From CAZRAL01 sp964598005 (GTDB lineage Bacteria > Pseudomonadota > Gammaproteobacteria > Burkholderiales > Usitatibacteraceae), in assembly GCA_964598005.1 (NCBI GenBank), contig CAZRAL010000003.1, positions 30,926 through 94,925 of the forward strand: a stretch of 64,000 nt of DNA. Direction: 5' to 3'. Both the position numbers and the translations under genes were made by a program. Below are positions 17,813-26,638 of the stretch, piece by piece. The notes beneath the pieces were generated by a model that made no database searches, had not been told where the DNA came from, and saw nothing but the letters and a program-made list of their open reading frames with translations. Numbering within the stretch: the stretch's first letter is position 1; each line of letters starts with the position of its first letter.

Positions 17813-18591
17813 TTCATCCGACCGCGCTGGTTTCGCCGCAGGCGCGTATCGGGCGCAACGTGAGTATTGGCGCTTATACGGTGGTCGATGCGGTGGTCGA
17901 TGGCGAGGTTGAAATCGGCGAAGGGACGCATATCGGGCATCACTGCGTCATCACTGGCCGGACGCGCATCGGCCGCGATAACCGTATTTTTCATTCGGTT
18001 TCGCTGGGTGAAGCCAATCAGGACAAAAAATACAAAGGTGAGCCGACTGCGCTGGAGATTGGCGACCGCAATACCATCCGCGAATTTTGCAGCTTCAACC
18101 GTGGCACGGTTCAGGATGCAGGCATCACGCGCATTGGTTCGGATAACTGGATCATGGCGTATGTGCACGTCGCACACGATTGTCAGGTTGGCAGCAACAC
18201 GACGCTGGCTAACTGTACCCAGCTGGCCGGCCATGTTCACGTTGGCGATTGGGCCACGCTGGGCGGTTTTACAGGGGTGCATCAATTTGTGCGCATTGGG
18301 GCGCATGCGATGTGTGGTGTGTCGAGCGTGGTGCTGATGGATATTCCGCCTTATGTCACGGTAGGAGGGAATCCACTCGCCGCTGCGGGGATCAATGCGG
18401 AGGGGTTGAAGCGTCGTGGTTTTACAGCCGCGCAACTCGCGGCTATCAAGCAAGCCTATAAAACACTTTATCGTAGCGGGTTGTCTTTTGCCGAAGCCAA
18501 GATTCAGCTGGCAAAAGAGGCTGCAATGTCGCCCGAGCTACATTTGCTGGTCGAATTTTTGAATGCTTCCACTCGCGGTATCGTCAGGTAA
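17809..18591 (+). CDS. lpxA: UDP-N-acetylglucosamine O-acyltransferase
   Basis: LpxA catalyses the first step of lipid A synthesis, transferring a 3-hydroxyacyl chain from ACP to UDP-GlcNAc. I place the start at GTG 17809, giving the family N terminus IHPTALVSPQARIG and a GTGA overlap with fabZ. A GTG 18 bases earlier would add six atypical residues. The product is 260 residues, the usual length. It has hexapeptide repeats through about residue 190 and the motif VHVAHDCQVG containing the catalytic histidine. A C-terminal helical domain completes it. Confidence 0.95.
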   Translation: MIHPTALVSPQARIGRNVSIGAYTVVDAVVDGEVEIGEGTHIGHHCVITGRTRIGRDNRIFHSVSLGEANQDKKYKGEPTALEIGDRNTIREFCSFNRGTVQDAGITRIGSDNWIMAYVHVAHDCQVGSNTTLANCTQLAGHVHVGDWATLGGFTGVHQFVRIGAHAMCGVSSVVLMDIPPYVTVGGNPLAAAGINAEGLKRRGFTAAQLAAIKQAYKTLYRSGLSFAEAKIQLAKEAAMSPELHLLVEFLNASTRGIVR

Positions 18592-18595
18592 TGCG

Positions 18596-19756
18596 ATGAA
18601 GGTCGGAATTGTTGCCGGAGAAGCATCGGGCGATCTGCTGGGCAGTCTGCTGATCGAGGCGCTGAAAGAAAAATATCCGCATATCGAATGGATCGGTATT
18701 GCCGGGCCTCGAATGCAGGCGGCGGGCGCGCAATCTTTGTACCCCATGGAAAAGCTAGCGGTGCGGGGTTATGTCGAAGTGCTCAAGCGTTTTCGCGGCA
18801 TTTTGCAAATACGCAATGGGTTGAAAAATTACTTCCTTCAGCATCGCCCACATTTATTTATCGGCATCGATGCCCCCGATTTCAATCTTGGTCTGGAAAA
18901 AACGCTCAAGCAGGCAGGCATTCCCACGATTCATTACGTGAGTCCGTCGATCTGGGCCTGGCGCGGCGAACGCATTCATAAAATTGCCCAAGCGGTTAAT
19001 CTCATGTTGACGGTATTTCCGTTTGAGGCCGCGCTCTATGAGAAGCAGGGCATTCCCGTCGTTTATGTGGGCCATCCCCTTGCTGATGCGATTCCCCAAA
19101 AACCGCAGCGTGAGGCCGCACGGCAGCAGCTAAAACTTCAAGCTGACGATTTATATGTGGCCTTGTTGCCGGGAAGCCGGCAAACCGAGCTGGATTATCA
19201 TGCTGCGTTGTTCGTTGAGACAGCCAAAGCATTTTTGAAGGTGTTTCCGCAGGCACGTTTTCTGGTGCCGTTAGCGACACGCGAAACGCGCGATCAATTT
19301 GAAGCGGCGCGCTGGCAGCTGCAGGCGCAGGATCTGCCATTACAGATTTTATTTGGACACGCCAATTTGGCATTGGCTGCTGCCGATGTAGCACTGGTGG
19401 CGAGCGGTACGGCTACGCTTGAGGCTGCGCTATGGAAGTGCCCGCATGTGATTGCCTACCGGATGTCGCCCACTACCTTGGCACTGATGAAACGTAAAGC
19501 CTATTTGCCCTATGCCGGGTTGCCGAATATATTGTCCGGTGAATTTATTGTCCCTGAGTTCATTCAGGAAGAGGCGACTCCCGCCAATCTGGTTCAAGCC
19601 ATGGGAAATTTAATAAGTCACAAAGTTGTTCGAGAACGGCTCTCCGCGCGGTTTGCAGACTTGCATGCCAGTTTGAGTATCGACAATGCAACGCGCATCG
19701 GTAATGCTTTGGCGCCTTATCTGGATAACGTTTCCATGGCTGCCACGCCAGCATGA
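18596..19756 (+). CDS. lpxB: Lipid-A-disaccharide synthase
   Basis: LpxB joins UDP-2,3-diacylglucosamine and lipid X to the lipid A disaccharide at the inner membrane face. The 386-residue GT19 enzyme begins MKVGIVAGEASGDLLG, the diagnostic N terminus. It also has IDAPDFNLGLEK, YVSPSIWAWRGERIHKI and the UDP-binding region LVASGTATLEAAL. The ATG at 18596 is 5 bases after the lpxA stop; a longer frame would overlap lpxA and break the conserved start. It overlaps rnhB by 4 bases. Confidence 0.97.
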   Translation: MKVGIVAGEASGDLLGSLLIEALKEKYPHIEWIGIAGPRMQAAGAQSLYPMEKLAVRGYVEVLKRFRGILQIRNGLKNYFLQHRPHLFIGIDAPDFNLGLEKTLKQAGIPTIHYVSPSIWAWRGERIHKIAQAVNLMLTVFPFEAALYEKQGIPVVYVGHPLADAIPQKPQREAARQQLKLQADDLYVALLPGSRQTELDYHAALFVETAKAFLKVFPQARFLVPLATRETRDQFEAARWQLQAQDLPLQILFGHANLALAAADVALVASGTATLEAALWKCPHVIAYRMSPTTLALMKRKAYLPYAGLPNILSGEFIVPEFIQEEATPANLVQAMGNLISHKVVRERLSARFADLHASLSIDNATRIGNALAPYLDNVSMAATPA

Positions 19757-20343
19757 AGGTGCGGCTACGTTGCGGCGTAGATGAGGCGGGCCGCGGGCCG
19801 CTTGCTGGCGCTGTATTTGCGGCGGCGGTGATTCTTGATCCACGACGGCCGATCAAAGGGTTGGCCGACTCCAAGCAATTAAGCGAACGGCGGCGCGAGG
19901 AACTGGCAATCGAAATTCGCGAGAAAGCAAAAGCATGGTTTATTGCTTCAGCGTCGTCTTCAGAGATCGATCAGCTTAATATCTTGCAAGCGACGTTGCT
20001 GGCGATGAAGCGCGCCATTGAATCCCTGGCGCTGGTTCCCGATGAAATTTTGATTGATGGATTACATACGCCAGCTGGTTTACGCTCCTGCACCGCAATG
20101 GTGGCGGGCGACCGGCTGGTGGCTGAAATTTCGGCGGCGTCGATTCTGGCTAAAACCGCACGCGATGCAGAGATGCGACAGCACGATGCGAGTTTCCCCC
20201 AATATGGATTCGGCCGACACAAAGGGTATGGCACAGCCGCGCATTTAAGCGCGCTCAAACAATATGGTCCCTGCGAAATACATCGTTACAGCTTTGCGCC
20301 AGTGCGCAATGCTGCTGCACAGGGCAAATTGTTTTTATCGTGA
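19753..20343 (+). CDS. rnhB: Ribonuclease HII
   Basis: RNase HII cleaves the RNA strand of RNA-DNA hybrids and single ribonucleotides embedded in DNA. The 196-residue protein has CGVDEAGRGPLAG near residues 6-18, with the first catalytic Asp-Glu pair. It also has ILIDGL and a later SILAKTARD, followed by GFGRHKGYGT. The start overlaps lpxB and the stop overlaps the next GTG start, so it is probably co-transcribed with the lipid A genes, a common arrangement. Confidence 0.96.
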   Translation: MKVRLRCGVDEAGRGPLAGAVFAAAVILDPRRPIKGLADSKQLSERRREELAIEIREKAKAWFIASASSSEIDQLNILQATLLAMKRAIESLALVPDEILIDGLHTPAGLRSCTAMVAGDRLVAEISAASILAKTARDAEMRQHDASFPQYGFGRHKGYGTAAHLSALKQYGPCEIHRYSFAPVRNAAAQGKLFLS

Positions 20344-21134
20344 TAAAAACCATCCATTCCCGCGACAACCCGCTGTTTAAACAGTTGGTCAAGCTGGCTT
20401 CAAGCGCACGCGAGCGGAAAAAGTCCGGGCTGACCGTTCTGGATGGGGCGCATCTGGTCGAGGCTTATTGCGCTTCACAACGCCAGCCGCGTAGGGTGAT
20501 CGTGGCTGCCAGTGCAATGGATCTCCCGGAAACACAAGCTATCCTGGCCAAGGTGGTTTGCGCTGAAGTGGTGTGTTTTGACGATGCCTTGATGGTTGAA
20601 ATTTCAGCACTGGAATCGCCCGCGGCGTTAATGGCTTTGATCGATACCCCCGCCAATGCTCCGCTACCCGCGCATGCAACAAGCTGTGTCGTTCTTGAGG
20701 CCATTCAGGATCCGGGCAATGTCGGCTCCATCCTGCGTAGTGCGGCGGCAGCCGATGTGCGCCGCGTTGTTCTTTCCCCAGGCTGTGCGTTTGCCTGGTC
20801 GCCTAAGGTATTGCGTGCGGCGCAGGGGGCACATTTTGCACTCGATATTTCTGAAGGGGTGGAGGTGGTCGAGTTTGTGCAGCGCGTATTTGCGACAGAA
20901 GGGCAGGTGCTGGCACTGGCCCCCAAAGCGGAATCGAGCCTGTACGATTACGATCTGACACAAGCGACGGCCTTTCTGGTTGGTAATGAAGGCGCAGGGC
21001 TTTCCAGTGCATTGATGCAAGTCGCCCATCATCGCATCAGCATTCCCATGCCAGGTGCGATGGAATCACTGAATGTGGCGGCCAGTGCGGCTGTGTGTTT
21101 GTTTGAACGGGTACGCCAACTTACTCATCGCTAA
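20340..21134 (+). CDS. TrmH/SpoU-family RNA 2'-O-ribose methyltransferase
   Basis: The 264-residue SPOUT methyltransferase starts at a GTG overlapping the rnhB stop. It has an N-terminal substrate-binding L30-like domain (HSRDNPLFKQLVKLA). The three SPOUT motifs are present: DPGNVGSILRSAAAADV (motif 1), FLVGNEGAGLS (motif 2) and IPMPGAMESLNVAASAAV (motif 3), which form the knotted SAM site. It is likely a 23S rRNA or tRNA ribose methyltransferase; the target nucleotide is unknown. Confidence 0.92.
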   Translation: MIKTIHSRDNPLFKQLVKLASSARERKKSGLTVLDGAHLVEAYCASQRQPRRVIVAASAMDLPETQAILAKVVCAEVVCFDDALMVEISALESPAALMALIDTPANAPLPAHATSCVVLEAIQDPGNVGSILRSAAAADVRRVVLSPGCAFAWSPKVLRAAQGAHFALDISEGVEVVEFVQRVFATEGQVLALAPKAESSLYDYDLTQATAFLVGNEGAGLSSALMQVAHHRISIPMPGAMESLNVAASAAVCLFERVRQLTHR

Positions 21135-21147
21135 AAGAAGCTCAAGT

Positions 21148-21876
21148 ATGAAAACACCGGATCTGGCATCGCCACCCCCGCAGCGCTCCTACCGTTATTA
21201 CGAATTTGTCATGGCGGCCTTTGTGACCATATTGATTTGCTCCAATCTCATTGGCCCGGCAAAGATTGTACAAATCGATGCGCCATTATTGGGAGCACTG
21301 ACCTTTGGCGCGGGGGTATTGTTCTTCCCCATTTCCTATGTTTTTGGCGACATTCTGACCGAAGTCTACGGCTATGCGCGCTCACGGCGCGTGATCTGGG
21401 CGGGCTTTGCCGGGCTGGCCTTTGCCTCAATGATGGCCTATGTCATTGTGGCGTTGCCGCCCGCCTCATTCTGGAAAAATCAAAGCGCCTATGAAATTGC
21501 CTTTGGCGCAACCTGGCGTATTGCGCTGGCTTCGTTGATCGCTTTTTTTTGCGGCGAGTTTGTAAATTCGTACGTGTTGGCCAAAATGAAAATCATGACG
21601 CAGGGCAAGTGGTTGTGGAGCCGGACAATCAGCTCAACCATTGCCGGAGAGGCCGTTGATTCAGTCCTGTTTTATCCGCTGGCGTTTTATGGCACGGGAA
21701 TCATCCCCGATGATAAATTGCCGCTGGTCATGCTGGCGCAGTTTATAACCAAGGTCGGTGTGGAAGTAGCATTTACCCCGTTTACCTACAAATTGGTGGC
21801 GTGGCTGAAAAAAGCGGAGAACGAGGACTATTACGACCGCGAGACCAACTTCACTCCCTTCTCGTTAAAAACCTGA
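21148..21876 (+). CDS. Queuosine precursor transporter (VUT/YhhQ family)
   Basis: The 242-residue membrane protein has about six hydrophobic helices. YhhQ-family landmarks include SNLIGPAKIV, FPISYVFGDILTEVYGY and GEAVDSVLFYPLAF. The family imports queuosine precursors such as preQ0/preQ1. The start is the ATG before KTPDLASPPP, 13 bases after the methyltransferase stop. The longer frame would overlap that gene. De novo queuosine genes queE and queD occur 7 kb downstream, so the cell may both make and salvage precursor. Confidence 0.88.
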   Translation: MKTPDLASPPPQRSYRYYEFVMAAFVTILICSNLIGPAKIVQIDAPLLGALTFGAGVLFFPISYVFGDILTEVYGYARSRRVIWAGFAGLAFASMMAYVIVALPPASFWKNQSAYEIAFGATWRIALASLIAFFCGEFVNSYVLAKMKIMTQGKWLWSRTISSTIAGEAVDSVLFYPLAFYGTGIIPDDKLPLVMLAQFITKVGVEVAFTPFTYKLVAWLKKAENEDYYDRETNFTPFSLKT

Positions 21877-21891
21877 GAGCTCATCGTTATC

Positions 21892-22149
21892 ATGCTGACA
21901 TTAGCGGATATTCTTGGATACATTGCCGGATTTTGCACCACTATCGCCTTTGTTCCGCAGGTGCTCAAAGTCTGGCGTTCGCGATCGGCACGCGATATTT
22001 CGCTCGGGATGTATTTGCTGTTTACTTTTGGACTGATCTGCTGGCTGGTTTACGGGCTGATAGTCATGAGCTGGCCTATCATTATCGCCAATATGGTCAC
22101 GCTGTTTCTGGCGGCTTTGATTTTGATCATGAAGTTACGCTGGGGGTAG
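21892..22149 (+). CDS. SemiSWEET-type sugar transporter
   Basis: The 85-residue protein has three transmembrane helices and the PQ-loop motif FVPQVLKVW in helix 1, as in bacterial SemiSWEETs, which work as dimers to move sugars by facilitated diffusion. The remaining helices (ISLGMYLLFTFGLICWLVYG and IIIANMVTLFLAALILI) fit the triple-helix bundle. The substrate is not known. It sits 15 bases after the queuosine precursor transporter and ends in front of a strong terminator. Confidence 0.85.
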   Translation: MLTLADILGYIAGFCTTIAFVPQVLKVWRSRSARDISLGMYLLFTFGLICWLVYGLIVMSWPIIIANMVTLFLAALILIMKLRWG

Positions 22150-22213
22150 GGACTGGGCAGCATTTGATTTGCTGCATCGATGTACTTCATATCATTTGCA
22201 ATTCGCTATAAAA

Positions 22214-22245
22214 GCAAAAGGCCGCCAGACACGGCGGCCTTTTGC
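22214..22245. terminator. Bidirectional intrinsic terminator
   Basis: A perfect 13-bp stem (GCAAAAGGCCGCC and its complement) with a 6-base loop ends the plus-strand unit and lies 22 bases after the convergent DUF4397 gene. The stem contains AAAA on one side and TTTT on the other, so it can act in both directions. Confidence 0.85.
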
Positions 22246-22267
22246 AAGGCGTGCAGCAAGTTTGTAA

Positions 22268-23575
22268 TCAATTGTCTTTGACCAGCACCCCTTGCAAGGC
22301 ACCGGCTTGCCCTACCAGGAAGATGGTGTAAACATTGTTGGCTTCGAGAAGAACGCTGGTCAGGTTGAGCAACTGGGTGGTGGTTCCCGCATTGTTGACC
22401 GAAAATGCATAGGTGTTAGGGTCATAATCAGTATAGCCCGATGCAGATTGCTCAGCCAATGCTGAAACGCTGATCTGGTAGTTGACGAAAACATCGAATT
22501 TTCCTGCGCCTGCGCTTCCATGCACAAAACGCACTCTTGCTTTGCCAATTAATGAAGGCAAGGTATTGTCGCTTACCACTACTGCAGAAGCGCTGCCGAT
22601 CTTGCCGGTCAAAAGTACAGTGTGATCATTAGCCGCATTAAGCGACAGAGCCTGATTGACAATGTAAGTACCGGGCGTCACAGTCGGTTCGATTTTCAGG
22701 TTATGCGCCTGCGTAGTCGCACTGACATAGCCCGTATATCCCTTGTAGGGAACATTCGAGAACGTGACATTGTTATCGACGATGGCATTGACGGCCGCGT
22801 AGTCGGAAATGCCCTGTACGAGGCGATAGCGACCCAACGAATTTTTAGCGTAGGTCACCATTCCGGCATCGTCATTTTTGAGCAAGACGCCATTTGCCAG
22901 TTTATTGCTGCCTGCTGTATAGAGGGCAAGCGTATAACGATCTTTATCCGCAAAAGTAAAGTTACCGCCATCATAGACGATGGTTTTGGTCCCGGAAATG
23001 GTTGCGCGTAACTGGTACTGGCCGGCGGTAAAGTCTGCGGTACTGGTTACCGCTCCTCCCGTCAATCCGGAAAAAGTGGGGCTGGTCGTTGCCAGATCAG
23101 CATTGGAAGGAGTCAGGTAGAAATCCAGTGCATCCAGTCCAGCGGCGGCCATTACCACGCGCAAACGCATTTTTCCACTTTCAGGTTCAGCCATATTGTC
23201 AGCCAGGGTCAGGATGCGAGCTGAACTGGAAGTACCAAAAAGTATCAGCGAGTAGTGCGTATCCGCGCTGGTAACAATGGATTGCTGCAAGAGGGAACCC
23301 CCACCCGATACGCTGGAGACTTTAAAATTCCGGCCCCCGGCTTTTACAGTGCTGTAGTTGCTGTTTTTCTCCCGGTCTATTGCAGAGGCGAAGCTGACAT
23401 AGTTATCGGTGCCATCTTCGTAAGCTACGTTGACTGCGCCAATATCAACGCTGAGGTTGAGCACGCGCATGGTCGCATCACTGCTTGGGGCGGGATTCTT
23501 GCCGCATGCGGCAAGCAGGGTCGTCAGGCTGGCTAGAAAAAATAGGCGTAACAAATTTTTTATTGAGAGATTCAT
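22268..23575 (-). CDS. DUF4397-containing lipoprotein
   Basis: The 435-residue protein has a lipoprotein signal ending LAAC at about residue 24 (LFFLASLTTLLAACGKN). Two DUF4397-like modules follow: one from about residue 36 (MRVLNLSVDIGAVNVAYEDG) and one near the C terminus (RVRFVHGSAGAGKFDVFVNY). DUF4397 domains are beta-sandwich, cell-envelope modules of unknown function. The chosen ATG is 11 bases after AGGTCC and directly precedes the signal; a TTG or ATG further up adds nothing recognisable. It has no obvious operon partner. Confidence 0.82.
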   Translation of the reverse strand: MNLSIKNLLRLFFLASLTTLLAACGKNPAPSSDATMRVLNLSVDIGAVNVAYEDGTDNYVSFASAIDREKNSNYSTVKAGGRNFKVSSVSGGGSLLQQSIVTSADTHYSLILFGTSSSARILTLADNMAEPESGKMRLRVVMAAAGLDALDFYLTPSNADLATTSPTFSGLTGGAVTSTADFTAGQYQLRATISGTKTIVYDGGNFTFADKDRYTLALYTAGSNKLANGVLLKNDDAGMVTYAKNSLGRYRLVQGISDYAAVNAIVDNNVTFSNVPYKGYTGYVSATTQAHNLKIEPTVTPGTYIVNQALSLNAANDHTVLLTGKIGSASAVVVSDNTLPSLIGKARVRFVHGSAGAGKFDVFVNYQISVSALAEQSASGYTDYDPNTYAFSVNNAGTTTQLLNLTSVLLEANNVYTIFLVGQAGALQGVLVKDN

Positions 23576-23678
23576 TTTGGACCTGTGTAGAAAATTAAGC
23601 AGCACGAACAGAGTGTTGACAGTAAGCAGAGGGGAACTTTATCACAAACCGTAACCAAGAAAACAGCTGTTCTCAATA

Positions 23679-23805
23679 GACTTACTGCGCTTGACATAAC
23701 GGCGTTGCACGGTGGCTCAAAATGCTCATTTATACCCCCGTAAACCCCGGTTTTTCGCCCCCATGCGCCTTGTTGTCTTCGCTCGCGACAGTTTCGAAAG
23801 AAGTC
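23679..23805. repeat. Family B MITE-like element, copy 2
   Basis: This copy is in the opposite orientation to the copies at 11135 and 57337. The right end (AGTTTCGAAAGAAGTC) is intact. The left end is shortened to GACTT followed by ACTGCGCTTGACATAACGG, so about 11 bases of the terminal repeat have been lost. It occupies most of the 339-base gap between the DUF4397 lipoprotein and the autotransporter; nothing else is visible in that gap. Confidence 0.8.
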
Positions 23806-23914
23806 TTATCTCTATGTAGGAGATGTATTACAAGACAGGAGCAAGGTACATCACTTCACAGGGCCGCGGCTATTTTTAGCGGCCCTGAAACTGACAACGA
23901 TGTAGGGCTATCGA

Positions 23915-25801
23915 TCAAAAACCGATGGAAACATTGGCGGTGAACGCATCCTGCTTCACATTCGATTTGCTGGAAACGCTGTTATAGACCAGCGTGAGCG
24001 CTACGTTATCCAGCACTTTGCCGCGAATGCCGATGGTACCTGTCGCCCAGGAATCGTCGCCTTTGAACCCGGGAATCGTATAGGTATTGCCGGATGCAAG
24101 TGATAGTGGGCTTGCCCCTACTTCACGCGCATTGTTTTTGTGCTCTTTGTCCATGGTAAAGCGCAGAAATGGCGTCCAGTCTCCCATATCATAACTGGCG
24201 CGCACTCCCAAGCTGCTAACGCGCGAAATACGTGATTGTTCGCTGATGCGTAAATTGGCGGAACCAGCCCCAGCTTCATCATAACTACTGACATCGATTT
24301 TTTGCGAGGTAAAGGAGCCGAAGGGGCCGATATTGAAACCTTTCATCAATTCAAAATCGTATCCCAGCGCAACCGAACCTGATGCATTGGAGCCTTTCGT
24401 GGATGCGGAAGCCACGCGCATGACCTGACCCAGCTTGACATGACGGTGTATGCCATCGAAGCTGATATCGGCGACTGAAGCGTTGCCGTTCAAATAAAAG
24501 CCGCCTGCCTTGGCCGCACCAAACAGGGAAAAGGCCGTCTCGTCGGTTTCAAATTTACCGTAACTACCCATATTGATATCCGAGGTTGTGTTGCCGATAG
24601 CTAGCCCGAGCGTGACATTTTCCGAGGCGCGCATGGTTACCCCTGCTGTCACCGAACGGTTTTTAGTGTTCGCAGCGGGATTTAGATCTCCGGCGCTGAG
24701 ATCGTATTTGCCACCGTCACCTGCGGCGAAGGCAGCGATTTTCCCTAGTGGGGTACTGACCGCCGATTGCAAACCCGTATCCAGGGTGCGGATATGGGCC
24801 TCGCGTGTCCGCAATGGCGCTTCAGCCAGCAATGAAGCACCATTAGGGCCATCGATCAACGATTTCACGAAATCGGCCACCACGGCATGCGCGCCAGAAG
24901 TGGGGTGCACGCCATCCGCGAAAAGATAGGTGGTCGCGGCATTGGTAGCAACCAGATTGGCAGGGTTACAAAATTGCGAGCTGCCATCGGTCGTAAATGG
25001 AGGGAGGTTACCGCATGCGCGGTCGGTGATATTGGTAAAACCAAATGCGGCAGCATTGGCGCGCACATCGGCCAGTAGCGCGGCGGCATCGACCGGAATG
25101 ACTTCGATTCCATTCGATTTAAGGCCGGCCCAGAGGGTAGTATTAAAGCCATTAGAAAGATCTGTAGCTGCTTTGGCAGCGGGTGCGCCTAATCCGGCAA
25201 ATTGTGGGGTGGCACCCAGATCGGGGAGGCCAAATACCAGCACATATTTGGCCCCGGCAGCTTTCAGCCGGCCAATTTGCTGAATTTCAGCTCCGACGGT
25301 GGTATTGATAAAAGTGGTTGCATTGATTTGCCCACCAGCAATGCCAGCGAAATTTTGAAAAATATCGTTTGCCCCTGCCCATATACTGTATAGCGCGCGC
25401 GGGTCGGCTTTGCCATTATTGGCGCTGAGATACTCAGTAATCTGGGTGGAAACCGGGCGCTGGGCGTTGCCGGGAGGGGTGGAAGTGGAATCCGAGGCGA
25501 CCTTGGCTCCACCCTGCGCATAGATGTTGCCACCGGCGTTGCTGGGTTTGGGATTGCCGCCATAGTTTTGCGCGACCAGCTCAGCCCAAATTGGGCCAGG
25601 ATTAGTTGTGAAGCGTCCCAAAACCGGTACCAATGCGGCGGGGACGCCGATTGTGCTCAAAAAAGGGCGGTAATAACCCGCGTCGGACAGGCTATCGCCA
25701 AATACGTAAACACCGGTGAACAAGCCTGCATTGGCTCCTGTGGAACCAAAAACAAGCGCTGATGCGACAACGGCGGGAATAAGTCTCTTTTTAAATGACA
25801 T
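23915..25801 (-). CDS. GDSL-family autotransporter esterase/lipase
   Basis: This 628-residue surface protein has an N-terminal signal peptide (RLIPAVVASALVFGSTGANA). The SGNH/GDSL hydrolase passenger shows block I VFGDSLSDAG, a block III-like WAGANDIFQ and block V DGVHPTSGAH, giving Ser, Asn, Asp and His. The last 270 or so residues form a beta-barrel translocator and end in phenylalanine (NVSIGF), as outer-membrane proteins do. It resembles EstA/EstP-type outer-membrane esterases. A strong ribosome site (GAGGAGCG) precedes the ATG. Confidence 0.93.
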   Translation of the reverse strand: MSFKKRLIPAVVASALVFGSTGANAGLFTGVYVFGDSLSDAGYYRPFLSTIGVPAALVPVLGRFTTNPGPIWAELVAQNYGGNPKPSNAGGNIYAQGGAKVASDSTSTPPGNAQRPVSTQITEYLSANNGKADPRALYSIWAGANDIFQNFAGIAGGQINATTFINTTVGAEIQQIGRLKAAGAKYVLVFGLPDLGATPQFAGLGAPAAKAATDLSNGFNTTLWAGLKSNGIEVIPVDAAALLADVRANAAAFGFTNITDRACGNLPPFTTDGSSQFCNPANLVATNAATTYLFADGVHPTSGAHAVVADFVKSLIDGPNGASLLAEAPLRTREAHIRTLDTGLQSAVSTPLGKIAAFAAGDGGKYDLSAGDLNPAANTKNRSVTAGVTMRASENVTLGLAIGNTTSDINMGSYGKFETDETAFSLFGAAKAGGFYLNGNASVADISFDGIHRHVKLGQVMRVASASTKGSNASGSVALGYDFELMKGFNIGPFGSFTSQKIDVSSYDEAGAGSANLRISEQSRISRVSSLGVRASYDMGDWTPFLRFTMDKEHKNNAREVGASPLSLASGNTYTIPGFKGDDSWATGTIGIRGKVLDNVALTLVYNSVSSKSNVKQDAFTANVSIGF

Positions 25802-25940
25802 GATCGCTCCTCGCGAAAGAAATTAAGATTGTTATGCATGGTGAAGTACATGCAAATCATGTCATAAAAAGCGATGAATCTCAATCAGTGCCTTGCCATA
25901 AAGCAAAGCACTGATCACCTAACTGAATAGTCTGGAGAGT

Positions 25941-26291
25941 TCATTTCCACACATCAGCGCCAACCGGGCCGTACAGATATTGATTTAATTGCGGGTCCGG
26001 GGATATGTATGTGGGGTGTTTCGCCACAGGCCTTGCAGGTCCGGGTGCGGGCGATACTGCTGATAAATTTACTTGTTGGCCGGTCGGGCACTGTGCATCG
26101 GTATTTAATCGATATACCCCGCGCGAGATTTTGCTGACTAGTCCATCCTTGACCATGCGCTGCAGTGCGCCATCGAATTGACGAAAGGTCAAATGGCAAG
26201 GAATGTTTTTCAAAATATTGGCACGACGAATAGGATTGCGGTTGCCATGAGCATCGATCATGGCGTTGAACAGCAGTTGTTTGGTTGTCAT
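25941..26291 (-). CDS. Small winged-helix-like hypothetical protein
   Basis: The 116-residue protein has an N-terminal part (residues 1-65, including CHLTFRQFDGALQRMVKDGL then VSKISRGVYRL) that reads like a winged-helix DNA-binding fold. The rest is a proline-rich tail. I cannot assign a family. AAGGAACGAC upstream of the ATG provides a ribosome site. It is divergent from the S24 repressor 348 bases away and could belong to the same decayed mobile unit. Confidence 0.55.
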   Translation of the reverse strand: MTTKQLLFNAMIDAHGNRNPIRRANILKNIPCHLTFRQFDGALQRMVKDGLVSKISRGVYRLNTDAQCPTGQQVNLSAVSPAPGPARPVAKHPTYISPDPQLNQYLYGPVGADVWK

Positions 26292-26399
26292 GTGTCGTTC
26301 CTTTCAGTTGTTGATTTTTACCATGCGGGTGTTAAGTGCAACGAAACGGCGGGCATGCGATGAAGCTCGTCCAATAAAACAGGATGCAAGGAAAAAGTC

Positions 26400-26564
26400 T
26401 CAGTCCAGACCGAGGCAAAACCGCTCCCTTACCGAGGCGACGGGAAATACTGCAGCTGTCCTTTTCTGATGCGTGAACACGATGCCTTGCGCAGCTTCCA
26501 GCACGGGAATGCGGTTGTTGGTTATGGCGCTCGTCACGTTAATACCGTTATTTTTTATCTTCAT
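26400..26564 (-). CDS. Possible 54-aa protein divergent from the repressor
   Basis: An open frame of 54 codons begins MKIKNNGINVTSAITNNRIP and lies on the opposite strand to the repressor, 12 bases from its operator. The position is where a Cro-like or other repressor-controlled gene would be. However, the product has no helix-turn-helix I can see, and no clear Shine-Dalgarno precedes the ATG. It could be chance. Confidence 0.3.
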   Translation of the reverse strand: MKIKNNGINVTSAITNNRIPVLEAAQGIVFTHQKRTAAVFPVASVRERFCLGLD

Positions 26565-26575
26565 AACAGCATTAT

Positions 26576-26614
26576 TTTAGGTATACCTAAATTTAATTGT
26601 CAAGGCATACCTAA
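26576..26614. promoter_or_regulatory. Operator pair of the S24 repressor
   Basis: TTTAGGTATACCTAAA (26576-26591) is a perfect 16-base palindrome. A second, imperfect copy, CAAGGCATACCTAA, lies at 26601-26614, with centres about 24 bases apart. They lie 25-63 bases before the repressor ATG and overlap its probable -10 (TATAAA at 26615-26620). This is the classical arrangement of autoregulated phage-type repressor operators; that this repressor binds them is inferred. Confidence 0.75.
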
Positions 26615-26638
26615 TATAAACCCCCGTACGATTGCTTT